From Acidobacteria bacterium Ga0077534 (GTDB lineage: Bacteria > Acidobacteriota > Blastocatellia > Pyrinomonadales > Pyrinomonadaceae): a stretch of DNA of 64,000 nucleotides. The stretch covers positions 1 through 64,000 of the forward strand of contig LNEI01000029.1 in the NCBI GenBank assembly GCA_001464455.1. The letters run 5' to 3'. The translations under genes and the position numbers were made by a program. Positions 8,052 through 16,944 of the stretch are shown here, in pieces; positions within the stretch are counted from its first letter, which is position 1, and every line of letters begins with the position of its first letter. The notes under the pieces are model-generated. The model was not told where the DNA came from. It did not search any database and saw only the letters and a list, made by a program, of their open reading frames with translations.

Positions 8052-9374
8052 ATGCGATTTGTCTTTTCCCTACGCTTTTACGTCCTGCTTGCCCTGGCGC
8101 TCGTCCCGCTGTCGCTCTCATGGACGTTTCCGGTGCTTTGGTACGCGGTCCTTGCGTTCGACATAGTGCTGGTATGCGTCGCGGTCGCGGACTACTTTAT
8201 GAGCAAGTCGCTGCCGGAGGGCTTTCGCATCTCGCGAGAATTTGACCGCCGGTTCGCGATCGGTGACGCGGCTCGGGTGAGTATAATGATCGAGAATTCG
8301 ACGCCTTCTTCCTTTCGTCTGCGGGTAAAGGATGAGTATCCGGCTGCGATGAAGCTCGATGAACCTCGCGAAGCGTCTTTCGATATCGGTCCGCAGCAAA
8401 CGGCGGAATTCTTTTATCATGTCACCCCGCCCAGGCGAGGAAGTTACGAGTTCGGCAAGACTGCCGTCAGGTTTCGTTCACGGCTCGGGCTAGTGTGGTG
8501 TCAGACCGAACTCGGCGAAGCCCAGTCGGTGAAGGTCTATCCGAATATGCGAAGGGCGAGAGAGATGGAGCTAAAGGCTCTCGGTGCTCGTTCGTTTTTG
8601 GCGATTCAGCGTCGTGCGATCAGGCGCGGTGAAGGGCGCGAGTTCGAGTCAATGCGAGACTACGTTCGCGGCGACGAACTGCGGCATATTTCATGGACAG
8701 CTACCGCGAGACGCGGCAAACTCACCACGCGCCAATATCAGATCGAACGCGATCAAACCGTGATGATCGCACTCGACGCCGGGCGTTTGATGACCGGTAG
8801 GATCGATGGTGAGACCAAATTCGACACCGCCCTTCACGCTGCTCTCGCACTGGTATCTGCGTCAGCCCGTGCCGGAGATAACTGCGGTTTGGTGGTTTTC
8901 GGACGTCGCGTCCGCAAGTTCATCCCGCCAAAACGCGGGCTTGAACACATCGACGCAGTGCTCGAAGCCCTGCACGACCTCGAGCCCGAGTTGATCGAAC
9001 CGTCATACGCCCGCGGCTTTCAATTCATTGCCTCGAACCTTAAGAAGCGGGCCTTTGTCGTGGTATTGACCGACCTCGTGGATAAAGATAGTTCAAAGGA
9101 ATTGATAAATTCGCTCCGGCTCCTGCGCCCACGCCATCTGCCGCTCGTCGCGACCATTGGCGACCGCGACCTAAACTCGGTCGTCAGCCGCGTACCCGCT
9201 GATATCAAGGAGGTCTTCTCCCAGTCCGCTGCTGAAGAGATCATTCATCAACGAGAATCAGCTCTGAAATTGGTTGAGTCCCTGGGCGGAATGGCCCTCG
9301 ACGTCACGACACAAACGCTTACGCCCAGACTGCTGGAATCGTATTTAAGGGTAAAAGAACGTGGACTACTATAG
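8052..9374 (+). CDS. DUF58 domain protein
   Basis: A 440-residue protein from ATG 8052. Two N-terminal membrane segments come first (FYVLLALALVPLSLSW and VLAFDIVLVCVAVADYF). A beta-sandwich middle follows, then the DUF58 signature GEGREFESMRDYVRGDELRHISWTATARRGKL, and a VWA-like C-terminal part with MIALDAGRLM and FVVVLTDLVD. DUF58 proteins usually work with a MoxR-type AAA+ ATPase and transglutaminase or VWA membrane proteins; no moxR is in this window, though a SpoIIM gene, another frequent member of such clusters, lies 2.6 kb downstream. The longer frame from 7983 would precede the -10 candidate and is rejected. Confidence 0.8.
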   Translation: MRFVFSLRFYVLLALALVPLSLSWTFPVLWYAVLAFDIVLVCVAVADYFMSKSLPEGFRISREFDRRFAIGDAARVSIMIENSTPSSFRLRVKDEYPAAMKLDEPREASFDIGPQQTAEFFYHVTPPRRGSYEFGKTAVRFRSRLGLVWCQTELGEAQSVKVYPNMRRAREMELKALGARSFLAIQRRAIRRGEGREFESMRDYVRGDELRHISWTATARRGKLTTRQYQIERDQTVMIALDAGRLMTGRIDGETKFDTALHAALALVSASARAGDNCGLVVFGRRVRKFIPPKRGLEHIDAVLEALHDLEPELIEPSYARGFQFIASNLKKRAFVVVLTDLVDKDSSKELINSLRLLRPRHLPLVATIGDRDLNSVVSRVPADIKEVFSQSAAEEIIHQRESALKLVESLGGMALDVTTQTLTPRLLESYLRVKERGLL

Positions 9375-9470
9375 CGAAGTGGTTGAGCATTGAACGTTCG
9401 CAAGTCCTTGGCGAACATATAAAAAAATGAAACTCAGTGAGCAGCCGTATTTGGTTCTCTGTCGTATCAT

Positions 9471-10790
9471 ATGGCTGGTATGTCTAAAGGCCGATCGATC
9501 CTGATCCTCTACACGACAAAATATCGCCTCGGCGGACGTCAGTTTCCGGTGGTTGCGCAGACATTGGCGGCGGAGAAACGTGCTTCGGGCTTTGATGGCG
9601 AGATCGTGACTCGTGCGGCAGAGTCGAAGCGTGACGTACTGGAGGCGATCGCCGAGATCCGCGCCGCGGGAAAGACGATTAGCGAATTTATTTTCGTTGG
9701 CCATTCCGGTATGTATGGGCCGATGTTCGGGACGACCGCATTTCCCGAGCAGTTTTCACCATACGAATGGGAGCAGCTCGACATCCCGTTTGCTGAAAAT
9801 GCGACCGCGGCATTTTATTGCTGTCGCTCGGCCCGTTGGTTCGCTCCTTTTTTTGCACGCACTTTTAACGTTCCGACATACGGATTTTTCTGGTACACGA
9901 CGTTTTCACGCAGCAAGGAAAAGTACGTTTCCGCGGGTGATTCTGCGGACGGACCGCTCTACACGATCGGCTGCATGGGCCGCAAATCGCATGGCTATCT
10001 CGCCGCCGCTAAGAAACGCCTCGGCTTCATGCCCGCCGAGGAGATGAAACGCTTCGAGCCGCGTCCGCCCGATGGTGACACGTCTTACGATCACGTCGCC
10101 GAATTGTACGACGCCGCTTTTCAGGACATACGAGTTCGCCAGGACGAGTGGAAATGGTTGAACGAGCATCTCCCAACAGGCAATATCGACATCCTCGACA
10201 TCGGCTGCGGAAACGGTGCGTTATTGTATGCTTTGCGTGACCGTATCGCAACTGGCATCGGCGTCGACGAATCGGCTGGCATCATCGAGCGGGCGAAACT
10301 CAAGAATACCGCCAACGAACACGTCTCATTTCAAAAGATCGACGGCCCGGTGCTGCCGTTTCCCGACAATTCGTTTGATGTCGTGACGTCGCTGATGTCA
10401 TTCCGCTATCTCGATTGGGACCCGCTTCTGGCTGAGATCAAACGGGTTACGCGGCCGGGCGGGAAGTTTTTAGTTGTTGATATGGTTACGGTTCCGGTTG
10501 CTGCCCGGGAATATCCGCGATTGCTCGGTGATAAACTGAGAACGATGAGGAACCAAAAGTCGAACGCCCGATTCGATGCCGCTCTGAAACGCCTCGTCTC
10601 GCATCCGGACTGGAAAAAGATGGTCGAGTATAACCCGATCCGCTCAGAGCATGAGATGAAGTGGTACCTCGAAAGCCGCTTTCCGGGCCAGAAAATGGAG
10701 GTCCTGAACATGGCCTGGCATTCGCGCATTGTCGCCTTTGATAGTGGGCCGGTCGAGAACGGCGTCGAGGTGAAATTGACCTATCCGTAA
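9471..10790 (+). CDS. His/Cys-dyad (caspase-like?) N-terminal domain fused to class I methyltransferase
   Basis: The C-terminal half is a clear SAM-dependent methyltransferase of the Methyltransf_11 type: ILDIGCGNG at 241-249, LPFPDNSFDVVTS, then RPGGKFLVVDMV. The N-terminal ~190 residues are not a known methyltransferase appendage. They alternate predicted strands and helices, with a hydrophobic strand ending in FIFVGHSG (H78) and another ending in AAFYCCRSA (C117/C118). That His-then-Cys spacing after two strands resembles caspase-like/CHAT/C13 peptidases, but homology is inferred by eye only. The gene is followed 19 bases later by a racemase homologue, suggesting an operon. ATG 9480 is an alternative start. 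Confidence 0.6.
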   Translation: MAGMSKGRSILILYTTKYRLGGRQFPVVAQTLAAEKRASGFDGEIVTRAAESKRDVLEAIAEIRAAGKTISEFIFVGHSGMYGPMFGTTAFPEQFSPYEWEQLDIPFAENATAAFYCCRSARWFAPFFARTFNVPTYGFFWYTTFSRSKEKYVSAGDSADGPLYTIGCMGRKSHGYLAAAKKRLGFMPAEEMKRFEPRPPDGDTSYDHVAELYDAAFQDIRVRQDEWKWLNEHLPTGNIDILDIGCGNGALLYALRDRIATGIGVDESAGIIERAKLKNTANEHVSFQKIDGPVLPFPDNSFDVVTSLMSFRYLDWDPLLAEIKRVTRPGGKFLVVDMVTVPVAAREYPRLLGDKLRTMRNQKSNARFDAALKRLVSHPDWKKMVEYNPIRSEHEMKWYLESRFPGQKMEVLNMAWHSRIVAFDSGPVENGVEVKLTYP

Positions 10791-10809
10791 TAGCTCGCAG
10801 AAAAGAGAG

Positions 10810-11559
10810 ATGATAGAGAAAAAGCTGGCGATCATTGACTGGGGCATCGGTGGGATAAGTGTTTATAAACTCGTTAAAGAGCAGCTTGGTGTTTCAGTTA
10901 TTTACTTGTCCGACACAGGAGCGACACCCTATGGTAAACTCCCCCGCCGTGAGCTAGCCGATCGTTTAGATCAAGTGATCGCATTCCTGAAAACCTTCGG
11001 CGTAACGCATCTCGTTATCGGCTGTAACGCAGCGAGCACAGCTATTCCGGATCTCGATGCGGAAGGCATCGTCATTGAAGGAATGATCGAAACCGCGATC
11101 GTCGCGACGCTCAAATTCAACCCGTCGCGGCTGGCCGTGATCGGTGGCCGCCGCACCATTCTTTCGGGCGTTTACCGAAAGGGTTTTGCGGCTCACGGCG
11201 TTTCGATCGAGCAGCGTATCGCCCAACCGCTGTCGGGCCTGATCGAAAGCGGTGATGTTGGCTCGGAGGATCTGCGATATGAAGCAAAACGCATCCTCAA
11301 TCCAATTCGCAATTCTTCTCACATCCTGCTCGCGTGCACGCATTACCCCGCTATCGCAGGAGTTCTCGCCGAATTCGTGTCCAGCAACACAAAATTTATC
11401 GACCCTGCAGAATCAATAGTCAAAAAGATCACTCGCTGGAAACTGCCAACCGGTGGCAATGATATTTTTCTCACAACAGGCGACCCCAAAGCGATGAAAC
11501 CCTCTGCAATGCTGGCATTCGACGTCGATCTGCCGACCGTTCGATCGGTTACGATCTGA
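10810..11559 (+). CDS. Aspartate/glutamate racemase family protein
   Basis: A 249-residue homologue of MurI-type glutamate racemases. Both catalytic-type cysteines are present, in VIGCNAAST and LACTHYP, with YLSDTGATPYGKL and the N-terminal IDWGIGG. Normal MurI has D-S-G-[IV]-G-G there; the serine next to the aspartate is tryptophan here, which may alter the active site. The protein could supply D-glutamate for peptidoglycan or serve a special role with the preceding methyltransferase fusion, to which it is closely linked (19-base gap). Whether it is the housekeeping racemase cannot be told from this window. Confidence 0.75.
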   Translation: MIEKKLAIIDWGIGGISVYKLVKEQLGVSVIYLSDTGATPYGKLPRRELADRLDQVIAFLKTFGVTHLVIGCNAASTAIPDLDAEGIVIEGMIETAIVATLKFNPSRLAVIGGRRTILSGVYRKGFAAHGVSIEQRIAQPLSGLIESGDVGSEDLRYEAKRILNPIRNSSHILLACTHYPAIAGVLAEFVSSNTKFIDPAESIVKKITRWKLPTGGNDIFLTTGDPKAMKPSAMLAFDVDLPTVRSVTI

Positions 11560-11646
11560 ATTTCTCCTTTATTGCAAGAATAGATAACTTAATGCGTTCA
11601 ATCATTGAACCGGCAGGAGAGCCGTGTTTTTTGAGAGGTAAATACA

Positions 11647-12102
11647 ATGATACAGCGACACGCACTAGTTCTATTTTCAATGTTAATTCTGGCATTTTCG
11701 GCGATGACGGCTTCGGCCAGTGATTTGCCAAAGGGCCAGTGGAAACTTACCGGGTACAACTTCCGTCAGAAGATCGCGTTCCCGATCGACAAGATGAACG
11801 TCACGCTAAACATCGAAGACGGACGGCTCGGCGGGCGTTCGGGGTGTAATGTTTACGGCGGCGATCTTTCGTTCGAAGAAGAAAAGCTAAAGATCGGCGG
11901 CCTGATCTCGACGATGATGGCTTGCGACGAAATGGTGATGCAGTTTGAGCGAACTTATACGCAGACACTGCAGAATGCCACAGACTTCACCCTGAGCGGC
12001 GACGAACTCGTCCTCACCGATCCAAAAACCGCGAGTTTTCTGAAGTTTGAAAAGGTAACTGTTCCGCCGTTCCGCTGCGGAACAAAGCCGCCCACGAAAT
12101 AG
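11647..12102 (+). CDS. Secreted META domain (HslJ-like) protein
   Basis: Signal peptide (residues 1-24, ending SASA) followed by one META domain with the marks GQWKL, GRSGCNVYGG and STMMACDEMVMQFE seen in HslJ and related secreted proteins. The two cysteines of the domain are present. META proteins are often envelope-stress or inhibitor-like proteins; a specific role is not evident. A GAGAGGT ribosome site precedes ATG 11647. Its last 89 bases overlap the convergent SpoIIM gene antiparallel. Confidence 0.75.
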   Translation: MIQRHALVLFSMLILAFSAMTASASDLPKGQWKLTGYNFRQKIAFPIDKMNVTLNIEDGRLGGRSGCNVYGGDLSFEEEKLKIGGLISTMMACDEMVMQFERTYTQTLQNATDFTLSGDELVLTDPKTASFLKFEKVTVPPFRCGTKPPTK

Positions 12103-13072
12103 TCTCGATCTCTTGCTGCTTATCTTCCCCGCGGCCCGCGAGCAGCAGGTAAGAATACATCGCAATGCCCGTCCCGACGCCGGTCACGATCTTTACGGCG
12201 GCCGGCAGGTCGGAGGGCGAAAGAAATCCCTCGATGATCCCTGCGATAACCAGAAAGCACGCACAACCAATGACGATCTTTGCCGCCTCGACGCCCTTCT
12301 TCTTTACGGCCTGAGCCCTGGTTAGGTCGCCGGGGTTGATGATCGCGTAGCCTATCATCATTCCAGCACCCGCACAGAAAAAGATCGTTGATATCTCGAC
12401 CACACCGTGGCCGACCACGAAGGCGGCGAGTTCATTGCCGAACGGCGGGTTCAATTTGTAACAAGCGGCAAAAACACTGCCGAGCCTCGCTCCTTCAAAC
12501 GCAAGATCATAAAACGCCCCGATCCCTAGGAACGCACCCATAGCAAAGACGCGTATCGTCACAAGAATATTGTTCGAGAGAATATGCGTCGCCCCGATCT
12601 GATTTGCGTCGTTCAGGCTCTTCCACCATTGATTTCCAGACGTTATCTCGCTCGTTACGCCAGAGAGCATGACAAAATGTGTAAAATCTGTGTCGATCCA
12701 TGTCGAGATGAATCCAAAGACCGCAAACGAAAAATAGACAGCGCACGCGAGCGCCATGTAACGGAAATTGCGGCGAAAGATCTGCGGGAGATCGGCAGCA
12801 AAGAATTTCCAGATCAGCCCAACGCCCTGCCCTTCTGCCCGGTAGATGCGGCCGTGGGCGTGAATGACGAGATTGTTCAGATAATTGATAAGTTTGGGGT
12901 CGCGTGTCTCGGCTCGGGCGATCGCGAGATCGGCCGCCGCACGGCGATATAGCTCACCGAACTCACGGACCTCCATTCGCGATAAACCCCGTAAACCCGT
13001 TCCATTTAGCATCGAGAGCAGGTCTTCGAGCCGCTCCCAATTGCCCTTGTGTTGTTCGAGAAAGCGATTCAT
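12014..13072 (-). CDS. SpoIIM (stage II sporulation protein M) family membrane protein
   Basis: An N-terminal soluble helical part (about 1-100, MNRFLEQHKGNWERLEDLL...) is followed by five or more hydrophobic segments, with NNILVTIRVFAMGAFLGIGAFYDLAFEGARLG and GHGVVEISTIFFCAGAGMMIGYAIINPGDLTR typical of the family. In non-sporulating bacteria these proteins sit with DUF58, MoxR and RDD genes, and their function is unclear. It follows the zinc-ribbon gene on the same strand with an 18-base gap, so the two are probably co-transcribed. The last ~30 codons are translated from DNA that also encodes the end of the META protein on the other strand. Confidence 0.85.
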   Translation of the reverse strand: MNRFLEQHKGNWERLEDLLSMLNGTGLRGLSRMEVREFGELYRRAAADLAIARAETRDPKLINYLNNLVIHAHGRIYRAEGQGVGLIWKFFAADLPQIFRRNFRYMALACAVYFSFAVFGFISTWIDTDFTHFVMLSGVTSEITSGNQWWKSLNDANQIGATHILSNNILVTIRVFAMGAFLGIGAFYDLAFEGARLGSVFAACYKLNPPFGNELAAFVVGHGVVEISTIFFCAGAGMMIGYAIINPGDLTRAQAVKKKGVEAAKIVIGCACFLVIAGIIEGFLSPSDLPAAVKIVTGVGTGIAMYSYLLLAGRGEDKQQEIETISWAALFRSGTAEQLPFQTSENSRFLDR

Positions 13073-13090
13073 GCATCCAACCGGCCATTC

Positions 13091-13996
13091 TTAATTTAGT
13101 CGGTCGGACGTGTCAGACGCAAACTCGCCAGTTTTCCCCGGGTCGTGTTCGCCCTGCAGAAGATTCGTCGTTCGCTCGGTCACCGAGGGAGGTGGTTGGT
13201 CATTTGAGCGGGCTGGTGTCGAAAGAAGCGGTACAGGCGGAACTTCAATGATCGCCGGTTCGGCTTGAGGGCGGCGCTTCAGTGCGCGATTGACGCGATT
13301 CCATCCAAAGGCGACAAAAATAACGCTCAGAAAATTCGCAGCCATGCCTATGACCAGCAGAGCGCTCATTCCCTTGCCGAACACTACGCCTGAGAGAAGA
13401 AGTGCCAGAAGGGCCGAGCCCGTGAGCCCAAAACCAACGAGGGACGCGATAAATGTCGAGACGACCGAGGTATGGCCTGCACGGATCTCTGCCGACATCC
13501 TTAGGACCTCAAGCTCCGAGGTCTCGACTGATATTTTTGCTCCGCACCGGCGGCAGAACCGTGAGTCGTCAGTCGATTCCGTACCGCACGAGCTGCAAAC
13601 GTTGTCAGCGGCCCGCACCGTTGCCAGGGCCGAGATCGCCTCCGCCTCGCGGGTCAGTATCTCTTTTTCGCCTTTTGAGAGCGACGGATGTTTGACGACG
13701 TAGTCGAACGTCGCCCGTGTCCCGTGTTCGCCGTGGGCCTTCAGCTTTATCGTAAGCGTCATCGGGTATTCGAGAACATCGGCGGACGAATACGACGTCG
13801 CCCAGCCGCGGGCTTCGCGACGGCCACGCAGAACGGTGTCTTCGTCATCGAGAATGTCGTAGCTGAGGCGCTCCATGGCGGCGATCAGCCGGTTGCGAAC
13901 GCTTCGGACATCTCCGGAGAGAACACGCCGCAGATAGTGCTCAGTCGTGTGGTAAGGGTTTACACCGGCATCTACCGGAAATATCACGTCAGACAT
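13091..13996 (-). CDS. Zinc-ribbon membrane protein of unknown function
   Basis: 301 residues. A soluble N-terminal domain of about 130 residues comes first, then a four-cysteine zinc ribbon (CSSCGTESTDDSRFCRRCG, about 133-151), two hydrophobic segments (FIASLVGFGLTGSALLALLLSGVVF and ALLVIGMAANFLSVIFVAFGW), and a proline-rich, probably disordered tail. Such zinc-ribbon plus membrane proteins often accompany bacterial DUF58/SpoIIM clusters, but I recognise no named family for the N-terminal domain. It heads the minus-strand pair with the SpoIIM gene and shares its upstream region, including a Pho-box-like repeat, with the divergent ABC exporter. Confidence 0.65.
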   Translation of the reverse strand: MSDVIFPVDAGVNPYHTTEHYLRRVLSGDVRSVRNRLIAAMERLSYDILDDEDTVLRGRREARGWATSYSSADVLEYPMTLTIKLKAHGEHGTRATFDYVVKHPSLSKGEKEILTREAEAISALATVRAADNVCSSCGTESTDDSRFCRRCGAKISVETSELEVLRMSAEIRAGHTSVVSTFIASLVGFGLTGSALLALLLSGVVFGKGMSALLVIGMAANFLSVIFVAFGWNRVNRALKRRPQAEPAIIEVPPVPLLSTPARSNDQPPPSVTERTTNLLQGEHDPGKTGEFASDTSDRLN

Positions 13997-14074
13997 TTTG
14001 GTCCTCCATCCTACTGCTTTCTATTGTGAGAATACGAGCATTGATTCGCTGAAGTTGCCGTTTCGGATGATTTT

Positions 14075-14100
14075 TAACATCTCTGTAACATTCTGTGACA
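14075..14100. promoter_or_regulatory. Triple TAACA-type repeat resembling a Pho box
   Basis: TAACA at 14075 and 14086 and TGACA at 14096 recur at about one helical turn. The minus strand contains AATGTTACAGA, which is identical to an 11-mer in the repeat upstream of pstS (53857-53867). It lies between the divergent zinc-ribbon and ABC-exporter genes and could control either. A TAGAAT -10-like box for the exporter is at 14138-14143. Regulator identity is inference. Confidence 0.4.
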
Positions 14101-14147
14101 GAAACAGACGGCATTTCGGAAAGAGGCTGGTGTTCGTTAGAATCTAG

Positions 14148-16016
14148 TTGAACCAAGTGTCAGACGAAGTCAGAAAATACCACGAAGAAGACGCCATAGG
14201 CAAAACGTATGATCTGCGGATCGCACGTCGACTGCTTCGTTATCTGCGGCCGTATTGGAAGCTCGCCGCTCTCGCGGTTTCGCTCACGTTCCTGACCAAC
14301 CTTCTGATCGCTACCCAGCCGTATTTTACGAAGATGGCGGTCGATGATTTCATCACACCGAAGCGTGTCGATGGGATCTGGCTCTTCGCCCTCGCGTTCT
14401 TCGGCGTGTTCCTGTTTCGTTTCCTATTCTCTTACGTGCAGGAAGTCCTGCTCAATCACGTCGGCCAGCGCGTGATGTTCGACATCCGTACTGAGCTTTT
14501 TACAAAGCTTCAGAAGCAGGAGATCGCATATTTCGACCAATATCCAGTCGGTCGAACGATGACGCGGCTGACGGGTGACGTCGATGCTTTGAATGAGCTT
14601 TTCACCTCCGGTGTGATCGACGTGCTTGGCGACCTGGTCATAATTTTCGCGATCGTCGGCATCATGTTTTGGCTCGACTGGAAATTGGCTCTCGTCTCGC
14701 TCATCACGATCCCGCTGCTTTTTACCGCGACGAATTGGTTCCGCAAACATGCTCGAGTCGGTTTTGACCGCGTCCGCACGCGAAACGCAAAGCTGAATGC
14801 GTTCCTGCAGGAATATATTTCCGGTGCCCAGACCGTGCAGTTATTCAACGCCGAAGCAAAGGCGAAAGGGCGGTTTCGCGAGATCAATGACGACTATCGC
14901 AATGCCAATATTGAGACGATCTACTACTACGCGATCTTTTATCCGCTGGTGGATTTTATCGGTTCGGTTGGTATCGCTCTGGTCATCGTGGCGTTTGGTT
15001 TTGAGATATTGGGCGGTTTCTCAGCAGCGGGTGCGGGGCTGACAGTTGGTATTCTGGCTTCGTTCATCCAATATTCGCTTCAGCTTTTTCAGCCGATCCG
15101 CGACCTTTCGGACAAGTTCAACGTTCTGCAGGCGGCGATCGTCGCCTCGCACAGGATATTTATCCTGCTGGACCGCGAGGTCGAGATCACATCGCCCGCG
15201 GAACCGAAAAAGACTGGAAAAGCACGCGGCGAGATCATTTTTGAGAACGTCTGGTTCGCTTACAAAAACGAAGACTGGGTGCTGAAGGACGTTTCATTCA
15301 CGGTCAACCCGGGCGAGAGCATCGCACTCGTCGGGCATACCGGCTCGGGCAAGACGACGATCACAAACCTGCTGATGCGATTTTACGACGTCCAGAAAGG
15401 CCGCATTTTGCTGGACGGCGTGGATGTTCGCGACTGGGACCTGCATGACCTGCGTTCTAATTTTGCGGTCGTTCTGCAGGACGTTTTCCTGTTTAGCGGG
15501 TCGATCGAGAATAATATCCGGCTGGGCAACACGGAGATCGGCCGCGACCGCGTCGAATGGGCTGCTCGCGAGGTCCACGCCGACGAGTTTATTCAAAAGA
15601 TAGGCGGCGGTTACGGATCGGTCGTTAAGGAACGCGGTGCAGGGCTCTCTGTCGGGCAGAAACAGTTGATCTCGTTCGCCCGCGCTCTTGCTTTTGATCC
15701 CAAACTGCTCATCCTCGACGAAGCGACCAGCTCGATCGACACCGAGACCGAGCAGCTCATCCAGCGTGCCGTCGACCGTGTGATGGAAGGCCGCACATCT
15801 CTCGTCGTCGCTCATCGGCTTTCCACCATCCAGCGATGCGACCGGATCATCGTCCTTCACCACGGCGAATTGCGTGAGATCGGCTCACACGCCGAACTGC
15901 TCGCCATGCGCGGCCTCTACTGGCGGCTTTATCAACTTCAGTACTCCGATGAGCCTCTTCATCCAATGGCCGACCCTCTTTCCTCCATCCATCGCAGCGA
16001 ACCTGGATTTGCTTGA
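14148..16016 (+). CDS. ABC exporter, fused permease and ATPase
   Basis: A half-transporter of about 622 residues. An N-terminal type IV exporter membrane domain (about 40-330, six segments) has the [15 protein letters not shown] coupling region. The ATPase domain has Walker [10 protein letters not shown] near 397, a Q-loop, the signature LSVGQKQL near 500, Walker [13 protein letters not shown] and the H-loop VAHRLS. It belongs to the MsbA/MdlB/multidrug group that acts as a dimer; the substrate is unknown. The signature has valine where glycine is usual (LSVGQ), a known variant. The start is uncertain: the TTG at 14148 is the longest, the GTG at 14157 is equally possible, and a TAGAAT box lies only a few bases upstream. 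Confidence 0.9.
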   Translation: MNQVSDEVRKYHEEDAIGKTYDLRIARRLLRYLRPYWKLAALAVSLTFLTNLLIATQPYFTKMAVDDFITPKRVDGIWLFALAFFGVFLFRFLFSYVQEVLLNHVGQRVMFDIRTELFTKLQKQEIAYFDQYPVGRTMTRLTGDVDALNELFTSGVIDVLGDLVIIFAIVGIMFWLDWKLALVSLITIPLLFTATNWFRKHARVGFDRVRTRNAKLNAFLQEYISGAQTVQLFNAEAKAKGRFREINDDYRNANIETIYYYAIFYPLVDFIGSVGIALVIVAFGFEILGGFSAAGAGLTVGILASFIQYSLQLFQPIRDLSDKFNVLQAAIVASHRIFILLDREVEITSPAEPKKTGKARGEIIFENVWFAYKNEDWVLKDVSFTVNPGESIALVGHTGSGKTTITNLLMRFYDVQKGRILLDGVDVRDWDLHDLRSNFAVVLQDVFLFSGSIENNIRLGNTEIGRDRVEWAAREVHADEFIQKIGGGYGSVVKERGAGLSVGQKQLISFARALAFDPKLLILDEATSSIDTETEQLIQRAVDRVMEGRTSLVVAHRLSTIQRCDRIIVLHHGELREIGSHAELLAMRGLYWRLYQLQYSDEPLHPMADPLSSIHRSEPGFA

Positions 16017-16176
16017 TCCTTTCCGGGTTTGTCGGTGCGTTTCGTGTTGAAACTTCAGGAGTTAACAACGCAATTCATGCCAGAACACGGACCAACTCAT
16101 GAAATGACGCCAAGGTTTGAAACTGTATGCGATAAGCCTCCGAATACAATTCCTATTATTTTGGGTTTGCAGAGAG

Positions 16177-16182
16177 TATAAT
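16177..16182 (+). promoter_or_regulatory. -10-like TATAAT for ribA
   Basis: Perfect TATAAT 19 bases upstream of the ribA ATG, with the TAGGAG ribosome site between them. No convincing -35. Confidence 0.4.
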
Positions 16183-16201
16183 TCGGTTTATAGGAGACTT
16201 A

Positions 16202-16852
16202 ATGTTAGACAATTCGATTTTGCCTGAAGCCGCTAGCGATTGCTGCTGGCAGGACAGCGGCATAACGGTCGAACGCGTTGCGAGCGCAAAGCTGCCTACT
16301 CAGGTTGGTGATTTTCGCATCGCCGGTTATCGTTCGCTCACCAGCAACGAAGAGTTTGTCGTGCTGTATAAAGGCGAACTCGACGGCGACACGCCGACGC
16401 TCGTTCGTATTCACTCACAATGCCTGACGGGCGACGTTTTCGGTTCGGTAAAGTGTGACTGTGGCCCGCAGCTTCATCGTGCTATGGAGATGATCGAGGC
16501 AGAAGGTCGCGGGGCCATCGTTTACCAGCAGCAGGAAGGCCGTGGGATAGGGATAATCAACAAGATCCGTGCCTATGCCCTGCAGGACGAAGGTGCCGAT
16601 ACCGTCGAAGCGAATGAAGAACTAGGGTTTGCAGTTGATGCGAGGGATTATCAGCAGTGTGCGGAGATACTTTTTGACCTCGGTCTGTGCAAGGTCCGCG
16701 TTCTTTCGAACAATCCGGATAAGATCGACGCTCTCAAACGCGCCGGCTTGACGGTCGTTGCTCGCGTTCCCATTGAGGTCGAGTCTAAAGAACCAGCCGC
16801 TCACTACATGAAGACAAAGAAGGAAAAGCTGGGCCACCTGCTAGAGGTCTGA
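16202..16852 (+). CDS. ribA: GTP cyclohydrolase II
   Basis: Converts GTP to 2,5-diamino-6-ribosylamino-4(3H)-pyrimidinone 5'-phosphate, formate and pyrophosphate, the entry step to riboflavin. The zinc cysteines are in [18 protein letters not shown], followed by [24 protein letters not shown] and [14 protein letters not shown], all diagnostic. At 216 residues it is a stand-alone RibA, not fused to the DHBP synthase RibB. A TAGGAG site precedes the ATG by 6-7 bases. No other riboflavin gene is nearby and no FMN riboswitch is visible in the short leader. Confidence 0.95.
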   Translation: MLDNSILPEAASDCCWQDSGITVERVASAKLPTQVGDFRIAGYRSLTSNEEFVVLYKGELDGDTPTLVRIHSQCLTGDVFGSVKCDCGPQLHRAMEMIEAEGRGAIVYQQQEGRGIGIINKIRAYALQDEGADTVEANEELGFAVDARDYQQCAEILFDLGLCKVRVLSNNPDKIDALKRAGLTVVARVPIEVESKEPAAHYMKTKKEKLGHLLEV

Positions 16853-16886
16853 TCTCGATCCTGGCTCGAAAAATTCAAAACAAAAA

Positions 16887-16915
16887 AGAGGCTGTTCTCA
16901 ATGAGAACAGCCTCT
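16887..16915 (-). terminator. Intrinsic terminator of the TonB receptor gene
   Basis: A 14-base perfect palindromic stem (AGAGGCTGTTCTCA and its complement) followed on the minus strand by six T. There is no T-run on the plus side, so it serves the minus-strand gene. Confidence 0.85.
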
Positions 16916-16944
16916 AAATGTCTTGCGACTAAGTTATCAGTTTA

